Of a stretch of DNA of 64,000 nt, positions 1 through 11,340 are shown piece after piece. The stretch comes from Amaurobius ferox (lineage: Eukaryota; Arthropoda; Arachnida; Araneae; Amaurobiidae): NCBI GenBank assembly GCA_951213105.1, contig OX578144.1:86689015-86753014 (forward strand), written 5' to 3'. The notes below the pieces were generated by a model, which saw nothing but the letters and a program-made list of their open reading frames with translations, did not search any database and was not told where the DNA came from. The position numbers and the translations under genes are program-made. Position 1 is the first letter of the stretch, and every line of letters starts with the position of its first letter.

Positions 1-3
1 CAT

Positions 4-9
<6 letters not shown>

Positions 10-44
<35 letters not shown>
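10..44. repeat. (TA)n microsatellite
   Basis: About 17 TA dinucleotides. It lies 95 bp left of the palindrome at 140-309, whose other side is also flanked by a TA tract. Confidence 0.95.
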
Positions 45-45
<1 letters not shown>

Positions 46-139
46 CATAGTAAACATATTAAAATAAAATTATTTCACAGTTATCCAATTTTTCTCCAGA
101 AGTTGGCGCAATGCAGCACATTCTCCTAAAGTAACATAC

Positions 140-430
<291 letters not shown>

Positions 431-660
431 CATTGCCATAAAAATTTGCGCGCCAAGAAGAAATTGTGGGATCGTAACGAAATTTGGGATAAAAGTACGT
501 GTCAGGCAGATATGCAAATGATTAGAAATACAGCATAATTGCGTATTGCGTAATGCTACCAGAGGGCGTTGAACTTTGTTCTCCCTAGGGCAGAAAAAAG
601 ATATGCAGAGGCTTTTTGCCTGTACCCAATTTGTTGCAGAGAGACGCTTTTTCATTACGG

Positions 661-1686
661 ATGCCTTTACGTCGCCATCGAAGAGAATATGATCAGCTGT
701 CGAAGCTCGAGAGGGGAGAAGAATCATCCGGATGCTGGAAGCCGGTTTGTCAAGTCGACCAGTACGGCCCGCCACCTAGGCCGTTTTGACTTTACTGTGA
801 GAAGGTGTTGGGACCATTGGAAGAGAGAAAGGTTGCATACACTGCGGCCGAGCTCAGAACGCCCTCGGCAGACCAATAGCCGAGAAGACAGTCACATCAC
901 CAGAAGCGCACGCACAGCGCCAACTGCATCATTGTTCGCCATCCGGACACAGGAAGCACCTTCACTACGGGTCCCTGTGTCTGTCCGTAGCATCGCGATT
1001 TGCCTGGCTGAAGAATATTTGGTATCGCAGCTCCCATTACGTGTGCTGTCAATGACACCCACCCACCGTCGCCTCCGTTTGAAGTGGTGTAGCCCTCGAT
1101 GGGATTGGATCGCAACCGAATGGAACCATGGTGTCTTCAGTGACGAATCGAGATTCAATTTGGGCAGTGATGACAAACGTGTACGTGTGTGGAGGCACCG
1201 TAGTGAACGCTTTAATCGTGCTTTCGCCTTACAGCCCCACCGCTCAAACAGCTGGTGTGATGGTATGGGATGCAGTCGCATATGAAACTCGGTCACCTCT
1301 AATATTGATCCACGAAATCATGACAACCCAGCAGTACGTTCGTGACATCTTCACCACCGTGTGTTGCCACTCATGGCAGGACTCCCAGGAGACATTTTTC
1401 AACACGACAGTGCTTAGTCACACATTGCACAGGTGCTACACGACTGCCAACGCCATATTACCATCCTTTCCTGACCTACCCGATCCCCAGATTTTTCACC
1501 GATAGAGTATATCTGAGATCACTTGGGACGGCAATTTAACAGCCTACGATTTTGGTCGAACTAGAGCCTGGCTTACAATAACTGTAGAATGACATGACGC
1601 AGGACACTATACGAGACCTTTATGCCTCAATGACCGTCCGTATCGTATCGTGTATTCACGATACAGATGGTCCAACAGGATACTAG
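661..1686 (+). pseudogene. Tc1-like transposase pseudogene
   Basis: Cut-and-paste transposase of the Tc1 branch of Tc1/mariner. The ATG at 661 begins MPLRRHRREYDQLSKLERG, a typical Tc1 N-terminus leading into the paired helix-turn-helix region. The frame then shifts near 740. Later frames give RTAPTASLFAIRTQ, PMTPTHRRLRL-like text, the first catalytic block FSDESRFNLGSDD and VWRHRSERFN. A second shift near 1240 moves to GVMVWDAVAY and SPLILIHEIMT. Beyond 1505 a C-terminal frame resembling WDHLGRQFNSL and VRIVSCIHD ends at a TAG at 1684-1686. Full length (about 340 codons) is preserved, but several frameshifts make it non-functional. No convincing terminal inverted repeat pair was found. GC content is well above its surroundings. 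Confidence 0.85.
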
Positions 1687-1848
1687 AACCTCCATTCATT
1701 TGTAGCTTTTCCTGTAGTGAATGATAATTTTGCTTTGATTTTGGTATCAATTACTTATATCAATGTTACACTCACATATATAAAATATTGTTCGATTCTG
1801 ACAAATATGTCTTGGTACACAAATTTTTATGGCAAAGAGCGCATACAG

Positions 1849-2749
1849 AGTGTACATAAACTGATGGTCAGAACTGTAAGGGATTATAGAATTCACTAAA
1901 ACAAACAACTTTCACAATACAATGTGGAGTCGGAAAGCAACCGGCGATCCGGGTGAGGGCGTTTTCTCTGGGAGTTGATGAAACGTCGCTTAAAAATGGA
2001 GTGAAGACGAATACAATGAAGAAGAATAATGGACATTTATTGACAAAATGTTTAGAACAAATGCTCAAATAAACGACCACCAACTGCAAAACAAGTGCCA
2101 TAGTGGAGACGGAGTGAATCGCGTAAACTTTGGAAGGTGCTTTTCACAAACGTCTGCAGCTGCGACGCTAATTCAGGCGACAAGATCATCTGGTGACTCG
2201 ATGGGCGTCTCATAAACGGCGCTTTTTAGCTGTCCCCAGGGGAAAAAATTCAGGCAGGAAAGATCGGAAAATCTGGGAGACCACGAGACGGAATAATCTA
2301 CACGGTCAATCCATCTGTTCGGAAAGACAAAGTCCAGGTAGTTCCGCACATTCCTGGTGTAATGTGCTGGCTCTCCATCGTGCTGGAACCACGCAATCAC
2401 TCGATGATTTGCTAGTACAACACGTAGTAAATCTGGCAGCACCTTCTGGAGGAAGGGGAGGTACATCTGTCTGTTTAAGCGGTCTGGTAACTAATACGGG
2501 CCAATTAATTGGTAGTGGATAATCTTTGCCCACACATTCACGGAAAACCTTTGCTGGTGGCATCTGGAACTTGTAGCGTGAGGGTTTCCAGTGTTCCCCA
2601 TTTTGACTCGACGTTTCATCCACTCCAGAGAAAGCGCCCTCCAGCTGCTCGCCAGTTGCTTTCCGACCCCATATTGTATTGTAAAACTTGTTTGTTTTGA
2701 TGAGTTCTATAACCCCTTGCAGTTCTGATCATCAGTTTATATACACCCC
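1849..2749 (-). mobile_element. Mariner-type element with long terminal inverted repeats
   Basis: Inverted repeats of about 90 bp (about 1849-1941 and 2655-2749) bound the element. The outer ends read GTGTACATAAACTG and, on the opposite strand, GTGTATATAAACTG. The same terminus flanks the element at 20041-20757, so the two belong to one family. The interior is mostly a broken transposase on the minus strand. About 0.9 kb is short for a complete member of this superfamily, so it is internally deleted. Confidence 0.75.
2173..2466 (-). pseudogene. Mariner-type transposase C-terminal fragment
   Basis: The minus-strand frame gives WFQHDGEPAHYTRNVRNYLD, VFPNRWIDR, FSDLSCLNFFPWGQLKSA and VYETPIESPDDLVA. 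This matches the DDE half of an IS630/Tc1/mariner transposase common in arthropods, where the consensus is FQHDGAPAH..., PRSPDLSPLDFFLWG. The Asp of QHDG is kept, but SPDLSPLDFF is damaged to FSDLSCLNFF, so the last acidic position is lost. Upstream text in other minus frames (MSSQNGEHWKP-like) suggests further frameshifts. It lies inside the inverted repeats of 1849-2749. Confidence 0.75.
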
Positions 2750-3574
2750 GTATGTAATAAGTATCTAATTTTTTTTTATAGATTATGCTATCGTCGTTCT
2801 TTTATGGTGCTGACTGTTGTGTCGTTAAAAGTTAAAACAATATATTGCATAATAACCCTCTAGATAGAAAAATGTTGATCAATTCTTAATTCATGTTTGC
2901 ATAGTTTGCTTCAAATTATAATATTAATAATGTGTAGATCGTTGTATTATTACAAAATAATTATTTTTTTAGCAATATGGCTGTAATTGGATCATAATTG
3001 ATGAATGAATTACACCTCCAGACTTTCAAATTGTTAAATTAACACTATCATTTGTATTTGTTAATTATCTTTAAAAAATATATATTACGTTAGTGGAATC
3101 CACTATAGTTGTAATTAATACTATTAATATAGTGAAGCACCAATTGAAAAAAAAAATAAAAATTGTGACACAACATAGAAATTACAATCATTCTGTTTTG
3201 ACTGCTAGATCAATAAAGTCAATTCTACCCCTAAACATTACCACAGATGATCGATGAGATGGGAAAAAAAGTTGCAGGAGTATCTTCTTTTTACTCGCAT
3301 TCCAGTTCTTCTTTTCTTATTTTTAGTTTACTTTTTTTATCCGAAAGAGATTTGCAATCTGTGGATCATGAATTTTGCATGACGCGTGCAAAGGTTGCTA
3401 CAAATAGGACACATATATGTGAAGTACATAAAAAGAAAAAGTAAAGCACTAATGCGAAGGGTCTTTTCTATTTTAAAACTAGAGATATTAAAGTTATAAC
3501 TTATGGTAATATAAACTCGTCAAAAGTGTAATGGAAACACCATAAAGGAATTTTACGTAGCCATATGCAAATCG
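2750..3574. other. Unassigned AT-rich spacer
   Basis: No recognisable element. A 65-codon frame at 3247-3444 is Ser/Phe-rich with no family resemblance and is probably chance. Confidence 0.6.
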
Positions 3575-4824
3575 CAGTACCAGTAGAAGAGAGAGTCATA
3601 TGCAAATGATTAAAAGAAAAATCAAAGATAAGCAAAAGAAACTGTTTATTTAGAAAATAATGTGGTCCCCACGGGCAGCTATATAGGCCACTAAACGGCG
3701 AGGCATATTATCCATGAGACTATTAATGGTTGCTTGAGATAATCCTTGCCAAGAAAGGTCCACTGCGGCACGCAGCTCGTCTACGGTATGTACTTGTGGT
3801 CCCCGGTGTACCTGATGACTGATGAAGGTCCGCACGTGTTCAATGGGAGAGAGATTAGGCCAGTCTACCAACCAGAAAAGGATGTGAATTGCTTTCAGGC
3901 TGTTAAAAGTTTGCTGTGAGGTGTGGCATTATCTTGCTAGACACAGTGCCGGGGACGACCTGCCTCAATGGACGAACGACTTGCATCACAAATTGTGTGA
4001 CGTACCGGTCCTCTGTCAGATTACCCGCAATGTCAGAAAAGCTGTCCACTGATCGAACATGATACCGCCCCAAACCATGATGCCGGGCGTGGGGCCGGTG
4101 TGACGCTCGGTGATATGGGCTGAAAAGTGGTGTTCCCTGGGAAGCTGCCACACCTGACTACGGCTAACATTCCTCCACAGACAGAAGCAAGATTCATCCG
4201 TAAGCAATACCCGGTGCCATTTATTTATCCAGTTGCGATGACGACGACGCCACGCCAGACGTGCGTCCCTGTATCAAGCGCTTAATGACAGCACTGTGGC
4301 TGGCCACCGTGCGCGCAGCTGAACTTCATGCAGCCTGTTGCGCATGCTTTGCGTGCACACATGTACAACCGTTGATGGTGGCAGGCTGTTTAGGATGTCA
4401 CTTGCCTTTACGAACGGGTCTCGACGAGTATTTCGGAGAATCTACCTGTCTGTGCGCTCTGTCGTCAGCCTTTTCGATCCATCTGTGTGCCATTCTCTGA
4501 TACTTATGCGTCCATCGTGTCGCTGGATGATACTTACGCCGTGCATAACCAGTGTGGAAATTGTACGCGTTGAAAAACGCACGTCACGCAGCTCCAGGAT
4601 AAGGTCTCTTTCTGCAGCCGTTAACGTCTGGTATACAGCTCGCTGATATCTTTGAGGCATCGCTTCTTCACTTCACCTAAATGGCTGCTACTGCAAATCG
4701 TCGTTGATAGCATTTACGGGATGAGCAGTCTGGTGGTCTTTATCATCCGAAACTGGGTGTCACATGACCCAATATGAACGAAAACTTAATCATTTGCATA
4801 TGACCCTCTCTTCTACAGATACTG
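3575..4824 (-). mobile_element. Tc1-like transposon with 39-bp inverted repeats
   Basis: The ends 3575-3613 and 4786-4824 are near-perfect inverted repeats starting with CAGTA, the usual Tc1 terminus, and running through AGAAGAGAGRGTCATATGC to AAATGATTAA. The 1.25-kb distance suits a Tc1 element with one transposase gene. The expected TA target duplication is not obvious on either side, so the flanks have decayed. Confidence 0.8.
3650..4660 (-). pseudogene. Tc1-like transposase pseudogene
   Basis: On the minus strand the N-terminal frame starts at 4660 with MPQRYQRAVYQTLTAAERD, covering the DNA-binding region. Middle frames give LTDESCFCLWRNVSRSQVW (first DDE Asp) and GIMVWGGIMFDQWT. The C-terminal frame ending at 3650 has DWPNLSPIEHVRTFI, SLMDNMPRRLVAYIAARG. 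LSPIEH carries the final Glu. At least three frameshifts and missing central text make it inactive. Order and spacing fit a single gene filling the space between the inverted repeats at 3575 and 4824. Confidence 0.85.
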
Positions 4825-5279
4825 TGAGGGAATTCACCAAGTCTTGCGATAAAGTCAGGGAAAACACATTATAAATAATCCCTAGTAATAAGTTTATTTT
4901 TTAGAAAATGATAATTTGCACGTTAAAGTTGCATCGCAATTTATCAGGATGGGGAAAATTGATGCGTTTGTATTTCGCTAAGTAATCTTTCACGGGTTTC
5001 AAATTCTATCTTTAATTTAGTCTCAATAAAGGAAGAAACAAATTAAGTTTGAGTAATTTTAACATAATTTTAAACTAATAAATGATAATAAAAGTTAAGA
5101 ATTTAAAAATGCATCCTAACATGAACATTATCTAAATGTTTCCATTTAGGTAATGTCCATGCATTCTTTTTATCAGAAGAGTATATATAAAAACCACTAA
5201 ATATCTCCTATATATAGTTAAGCACATAAATATTTAAAGTTTTTCAATATAACAAAAAGTAATATTTTATGGCATTTTT

Positions 5280-5365
5280 TTTTCCATTTATACTTTCTCA
5301 TACTATAGGATATAGAGATGCATTGTTTTCACGAAATTTCGACTCCAAGATTTTGATATCAATAT
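5280..5365 (-). repeat. Terminal fragment of a CP-like repeat
   Basis: A decayed hairpin (TACTTTCTCATACTATAGG) is followed by CACGAAATTTCGACTCCAAG, resembling the hairpin end of CP-B repeats on the minus strand. Heavily diverged. Confidence 0.35.
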
Positions 5366-5369
5366 ACAC

Positions 5370-5800
5370 TGTTGCAAAAAACTATGTAACCCCATAAGAA
5401 ATTCGGGGTGTATGTATTGCTTGAGGAGACAAGCAAATATTTGGTATCAAAAAACATTTTATTAAGAAATGATGGCAACAGGATGACAATTTATTAAGTA
5501 GCAAAGCCCTCCTTGGCCGACATGTAAGCAGATATTCGGTGCAGCAAAGAGTCAATTAATTTGCTTATGCATCTTTGCGGAAGATTCTTCCACAAGTGCT
5601 TCAAATTGCCAACTAATTCAGACATTCTGAGATGGCTACAATTGCAATTTAAATGCTGCATGATACGTCGTTCTCATGCGCGTTACATGAGTCCTAAAAA
5701 ATTATTGGAGCTGACAGTTTGATCATTTGCATACCTAATAAAACGACAATGTAGAGTTTCGCGGCTGTAGCTCAATTTTTTTGGGAAGCAGACATATATC
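5370..5800. mobile_element. Deleted Tc1-type element ends
   Basis: The right part (about 5660-5790) contains CGTTCTCATGCGCGTTACAT, then GCTGACAGTTTGATCATTTG and TGTAGCTCAATTTTTTTGGG. The same run occurs at about 41970-42100 next to a Tc1 pseudogene. The left part GAAGATTCTTCCACAAGTGC matches about 40930. It therefore appears to be an internally deleted relative of the element at 40.9-42.1 kb. No transposase text remains. Confidence 0.5.
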
Positions 5801-6096
5801 TTTTACAACTGATTATTTGTTTGTTTTTTAGAATCCAACGAACACGTTTTAATTATTTTTAGATTGATATATTTCTGTCGTCTGGCTGTGATCAATTTTT
5901 TCTGCACACAATAACTGCCACAAATAATAATAGATTTTCACGAAACTGTATACCCAGGTTTGTTAACAAAAAATCTGAACTAAATATTTTTTTTTTTAAT
6001 TTGAGCAAAAACTTTGAATGTATTCGAAATTTTATATTTTCTCAACATTACAATAAAGGAAAAAATGTGAGTCTCATTAATACAAGGTATTATATA
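5801..6096. other. Unassigned AT-rich spacer
   Basis: Nothing recognised. Confidence 0.5.
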
Positions 6097-6455
6097 GGGG
6101 TAAATGATCACGAAACCTAACAGTTTCAATCAGTGTAGTAATAAAATGCCCGACAATTTGTGTGTTCGAGATATTATTATCCCCCTGTCTTGGGGGGAGT
6201 TATTCCCCCGAGGGAATACATTGTCAATCTTAGTATCAATCGAAAGATTGATACTAAGGTTGACAATACTAAGATTGACAATATTTCAGCATGTTACCCT
6301 TATAAAATTAAGGGTAACATGCTGGAATTTTGATTATTTGGGCAAAGGCTACAGATTTTTCAGAAATGTTCTTGAAAAATTTGAAAAAAATCACCAGCTA
6401 CTTATAACTAGATTCTGGTATGTGGAAATCCAGTTGAGCCATGTAGTTAATTTCT
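6097..6455 (+). repeat. TH repeat, copy 1, with stacked hairpins
   Basis: Shares CGAGATATTATTATCCCCC, GGGAATACATTGTCAA and AGATTCTGGTATG-like blocks with copies at 35262-35600 and 59690-60910. Three hairpins are visible: CCCCC/GGGGG at 6181-6197; a 21-bp stem (6221-6241 with 6246-6266, one G.T pair) capped by GAAA; and a perfect 16-bp stem (6287-6302 with 6309-6324). A 117-codon frame across it is incidental. Confidence 0.6.
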
Positions 6456-6696
6456 AACGTAATGATTTAATATTTTTGTATATTTATTTTTTTATAAAGA
6501 CAAAAATATTATTGATATTTTGTAAAACCAAATAGACGTTAAATTTATATTTCCTTATTAATTATTCCTTTTATCCTCCTTCGAATGTGATTAACAACGT
6601 CATCCTCATTAATATTTATTTTTGTATGAGATCCGCACAATTAACCTACATGAAACTATGTCTGTCTGAATAACATATGCCAGAATAATTTCCCGA

Positions 6697-6960
6697 CATT
6701 CGAACAAGATGCTAAATTCTCTAGGGGCAGACACTAACGATCTGATACTTTTTTGATATTGAGGCAGCGAATTCTTCAGATGAAAAGATCAATAAAAAGA
6801 AACTGACCGCCTTAGGTTAAAAAGTAAGAAAACACATTTTAAATTTAACAGAAATGGAAGAAACCAATCTGAGATTCACTGTGAACGCTTTTTAAAATGA
6901 CATCTGATACCAGAAAATTTAAAGTGTAACATTCCAGGCTCAAAAGGAACTTTTGGTTGT
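6697..6960. repeat. R5 dispersed repeat, copy 1
   Basis: Core CGAACAAGATGCTAAATTCT then CTAGGGGCAGACACTAACGA; copies at 15546-15770 and 19612-19880 share the core and the downstream GATCAATAAA block. Confidence 0.5.
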
Positions 6961-6984
6961 TCGTTTTCTTTTTTAATTTTGAGA

Positions 6985-7620
6985 TCGTGAAATTGTGGGA
7001 TGGGTGTTTTAAAAAAAATTAATCAGGCTTATAACTATTGATAAATATTGCTAGATACATGCTTAAAAATGGAAAATTGCTTTAATTAGTGAAATTGTGA
7101 GATGTACAGTGTGTTTTGAAATATTTAATTAGGCTTATTACTAGTATTGTTAGTAAGTGCTCTAGACCCATACTTCTAATCTAAAATTTGTATTAATTAG
7201 TAAAATTGCAGGATATACAGGGTGTTTTAAAATATTGAATAGGATTATGCCTATTGATAGTGAGTGCTAGACATATACATCTAATTGGAAAATTACTTTA
7301 ATTAGTGAAATTGTGGGATGCATAGTGTGTTTTGAAAAATTCAATTAGGCGTATTACTAGTATTGTTAGTGAGTGATAGACACATACTTCTAGTCTAAAA
7401 TTTGTTTTAATTAGTAAAATTACAGGATGTACAGGGTGTTTTAAAATATTAATTAGGAGTATGCCTATTGATAGTGCCTGTTGTACATATACTTCTTATT
7501 GGAAAATTGCTTTAATGAGTGAAATTACGGGATGTACAGGTTTTTTTTTAAATATTAATCAGGCTTATAACTATTGATAGAGAGTGATAGACACATACTT
7601 TTAATTGGAACATTTTTTTA
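6985..7620. repeat. Tandem array of about 110-bp units
   Basis: At least six units begin with GTGAAATTGTGGGATG or variants at about 6985, 7089, 7201, 7305, 7412 and 7519. Each contains CAGGGTGTTTTAAAATATT and a GCCTATTGATAGTGAGTG-like block. Alternate units are more alike, suggesting a higher-order dimer of about 220 bp. Divergence is high. Confidence 0.7.
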
Positions 7621-8299
7621 ATTATTAAGTGGAATTATACCATAAAACTTTCAAAAATGTATATTGTATTAGCATAAAAATACAAATATTTTTAAAGCCC
7701 CCTCAGCGAAAACGTTCGATTACTGAAAAATATTGCCAAAAATATGGACTCGTATATTAAATGAATTAATTATCCGTGGTGATATGCAGGGAAAAAAATT
7801 GTAATCCGTAATCATGTGAATACTGATTTGCAGTAAAAAACAATGTCACAAGGTACACTAAAGCTTTAGTATGAGGATAATCTCAAATTATTTCAAAAAT
7901 TGCTTAGTATGCGTACGAGTCTCGCCTTTATTTTACAGGTACATACGCAAAACTAGCTAATTTTAAAAGTCATTAAACAATTTTTGAGAGTATATTTTGC
8001 TGATACTTCCTTGAAGAAAGCAGGCATGGAAGATATTGGTAACTACAATTGTTTAGAGGTCGCTTAAAACCCTGTTCTTCAGGTTAGAAACAATGTCTTA
8101 TCTTAACAACTGCTTTGAAAACCCAGTTTTATTTATTGTGATTTATCAAGTAATTGGACATTTTGCTTTAAAAGGGTTATATAAAATGTTTGATTTCGTA
8201 TATTTATGCTCATCCCTCTTCAGTTTTGAAAACATTTATACAAACTTTTCTAATGTATTAAAACACTTTACCAATTGTGTGTGAAATTATGTATCCAGC
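7621..8299. other. Unassigned AT-rich spacer
   Basis: Nothing recognised; the 63-codon frame at 8093-8284 has no family resemblance. Confidence 0.5.
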
Positions 8300-8420
8300 A
8301 CTAACGTTTCATATGTCATAATCTTAATCTGTGTTTTTGAAACGCCCTGTATAAAGATATTACACATAGCCACGGCTATCTTACATAGTAAATTATCTTT
8401 GATCTTCATCACCACGTTCA
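8300..8420. repeat. Repeat block a, copy 1
   Basis: TCTGTGTTTTTGAAACGCC, AAAGATATTACACATAG and TTCATCACCACGTTCAGAG recur in the same orientation at 10420-10540. Confidence 0.5.
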
Positions 8421-8816
8421 GAGATGTCATGACCACGATTGGACTATGTGTTTTATATTGAGTAACTTCATGAAATCTATCAATTGATGAAATTATGAAC
8501 ATTATTTTTATTTTGAGTAACTTTATGAAATCTATGAATTGAAGTCAATTTGCACGTTATCAAGAAATCAATCTGTGTGTTGATTTCAGCTAGTTTCAGA
8601 GTATTATATCTACAGTCCATGTTAAAAGCATTTTTAATTGATGTTGATTGCATTGTTGATTGATTGCTAATATTAACAGGAGAATAAAGAAAAAATTAAT
8701 GATAGAAAACTATTCTCTCAAAGCGAAATCTATATCAATTATCTATCAGCCCATGATTCAAACTAGAAATATTTTCTGAATGTTTTAATGACAAAACTAA
8801 AGACATTTTTTAAATG

Positions 8817-9110
8817 AGTTCACTTTTCTTTTGTATTTGTTTTTCAACCAGAGCTGCACAATCTGTGAATTATTGAAAAGAAATATTTCATACAATAATG
8901 ATAAAGCGTTTCGAGTAATCATATATTTTTTGTATCCTCCTCTCCACCTCCTAGAAAATTCGGACAGGCTACCGGCCGGGTTCGATGGATGAAATGGATT
9001 CTTCAATTACCTTTCTTAAGACTTCAGACAGTAGTGCAATTTCAGATGCCGGTAAAATATTCACTACATTATTTATTATACATAATAATATAATTTTAGC
9101 AGTAGTAAAA
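8817..9110. repeat. Repeat block b, copy 1
   Basis: GATGGATGAAATGGATTCTT, TTTTTCAACCAGAGCTGC and GTAGTGCAATTTCAG recur as a direct copy at 10066-10330, on the other side of the CP-B copy at 9137-10061. Confidence 0.6.
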
Positions 9111-9136
9111 ACTATATTTTTTAAATGTGTATATTA

Positions 9137-10061
9137 ATTTCCGTATATACAATAATGTATAAGGAAAGTATTGTGACGGGGTTGAAAATTCGAATTCGAG
9201 TTTTCGACGGGAGAGCACGTTTCAAGCATCCATGATCACGAATCGAACATTTTTGAACTGATGTCTCTCTGTGTGTGTGTATGTGTGTGTCAGTGAGTCT
9301 GTGGAGACGATAACTGACAAACGATTGAACCAATTCGAAAGAAATAAGGTACAAAAATTATAATCCGTGAATACTGGAAGCCTATTGTTTTTATACGCAA
9401 TCGAATGTTCGGAACCCCCTAAATATTCGAGTGGAATTTTGAAAAAATCGTCAATAAATCAAAACCGCTAAAAAAGTTACGCAAATAGACATTTCTTGTA
9501 TAATTTTTCATTAGAAAACGATTGACATAAATTTTAGACCGCTAACATGAAGCGTTCTCGAGATATTGCACATTTTTAAAAAATTATCAAAAAGTTATAT
9601 AAAATAAAATAAAAATATTTCCTATTGAGAAACATGTTCACTTCTCATATGTAATACCATGCGATAAATTGGGTGACATCATTCTCGTGAATCTAGCTCG
9701 TTCCATTCATGGAAACAGATACTTTGAGTAATACTTTTGTATTTAAACAAAAATAGTCATTTATCTGCTATACGAATAACTTATTTCTCCGTCCATAACG
9801 GTTGGCGAGATTTTGGCGACGAATTTGCGGAATGTCGCCAAATTGGCGACTTTTTAAATGTTGCTGAATTAACGAAAAACTCGACAGATGGATAAAAGCG
9901 ACGCTAAATCAATTAAAATGACGATTAATTGACGAAAATTCAATATCTTTAAAAGAATATAAATATCTACTATAAAAATAATCAATTTTTTTTTACTGTA
10001 AAAGTAGTAAATTGATTGCATTATATAAGGAAAGTCATGTGCTGCCCACATCTGATTTTTT
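9137..10061 (-). mobile_element. CP-B repeat, copy 1
   Basis: Full-length unit on the minus strand. The hairpin end at 9137-9170 leads into GTATTGTGACGGGGTTG and a CGTTTCAAGCATCCATGATC block, then a short TGTGTG tract. The interior has GTCGCCAAATTGGCGAC, and the other end reads GGAAAGTCATGTGCTGCCCA then CATCTGAT. No coding capacity, so it is a non-autonomous element of unknown class. Confidence 0.7.
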
Positions 10062-10065
10062 TCTT

Positions 10066-10330
10066 TTGTATTTATTTTTCAACCAGAACTTCAAAAACTG
10101 TGAATTCTTAAAAAGAAATATTTCTAATAATAATGATAAGTGTTCGACTTTTTTTTCCAAAGGTGAAGCAGGGTAACCATACATCTTTGTATCCTTCTGC
10201 CGCCTCCTAGAACATCACGCAAGGCTATAGGCCAGGTGCGATGGATGAAATGGATTCTTCAATTAATTTCCTTAGGATTTCAGAGCGTAGTGCAATTTCA
10301 GTCTTCAGTAAAATAACCGTTCCATTATTT
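10066..10330. repeat. Repeat block b, copy 2
   Basis: Direct, diverged copy of 8817-9110 containing GATGGATGAAATGGATTCTT and CAGAGCGTAGTGCAATTTCA. Confidence 0.6.
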
Positions 10331-10419
10331 GTTATGCAATGTAGTAGAATATATTGCAATGTAGTAGAATATCAACTTCCTTTTCGTCGTAACTCATAAA
10401 CGGAAAATAGCTGGTTTAA

Positions 10420-10540
10420 ATTCACTTGTAATTTCAATCTGTCGTTTTTGAAGCTCTCTGTTTAAAGATATTACATAGAGTAACGGCTACCTTACATTGT
10501 GAATTTATTTTGCTCTTTATTACCACGGCCAGAGTTGACA
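10420..10540. repeat. Repeat block a, copy 2
   Basis: Diverged copy of 8300-8420 containing AAGATATTACATAGAGTAAC and TTTATTACCACGGCCAGAG. Confidence 0.5.
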
Positions 10541-10978
10541 CTTGAAAAATAAAAATTTGTTTATTTTGTGATCTCAGTGAACATGCGAAGTAATAACAAC
10601 TGTTAAGAATGTAAACTGTATACTAATAATTCTGCTTTTATGCAGAAAAACATCATGTTCACCATGAAACTTCGTCAACAATATATTCTACTAGCAGTAT
10701 ATCCATTCTTCGTATGGAGTATATAATATGAAAACCTTAAAAATCACAATCATGTGCAAATTCCTATAGTATACAAAATGACATTGTTGATTAACATATT
10801 CTGTTAAAAATTTAATTTAATGTTCCTAAAAAAGTTTAAGAATCTCTGTTCTCGCTATGCAAAATTATCCTCACGGGCAGATCTGACGAATAAAACATCC
10901 TGGTCCCGCTTGTAAACAAGAAATTGAATCAATATATGCAAAATAAAAGCATTAAAATTGTATTAGTATAATTGGACC
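10541..10978. other. Unassigned AT-rich spacer
   Basis: Nothing recognised. Confidence 0.5.
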
Positions 10979-11340
10979 CGTACTACTTATATTCGAGAAT
11001 ATTAGAAGATATACCCTACCCGTATATTTGTAGAAGATTACACGTACTACAACATATGAGTTTGGAAACGTTTTGCCAAAATAAAACAGGTGACGTAATA
11101 AATTGAAAATTTCACTAATCCCGTAATCTTTAAACCTAAAGGCAATAATTCATTCCAATAGATGTCAAAATATATGTCAATATACCTGTACTACTTATAT
11201 TCTCGTAGATCAGAAGATATTCCCGTACATTTGTGGAAGATTAACCGTATTACATACAATATATGAGTTTTAACAATGTTTGCCATAATAAAACTATTAC
11301 GTAATAAATTAAAAATATCAGTAATCCCCGAATCAACAAT
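10979..11340. repeat. Two-copy tandem repeat of about 208 bp
   Basis: GTACTACTTATATTC, TTTGTAGAAGATTA, ATATGAGTTT and ACGTAATAAATT recur in order at about 10979-11130 and 11187-11335. Confidence 0.55.

Noticed and set aside
3585..3613. POU/octamer site ATGCAAAT in Tc1-type termini
   Set aside because: The octamer occurs in the ends of several Tc1-type elements here, but AT-rich termini make a chance match likely and nothing links it to regulation.
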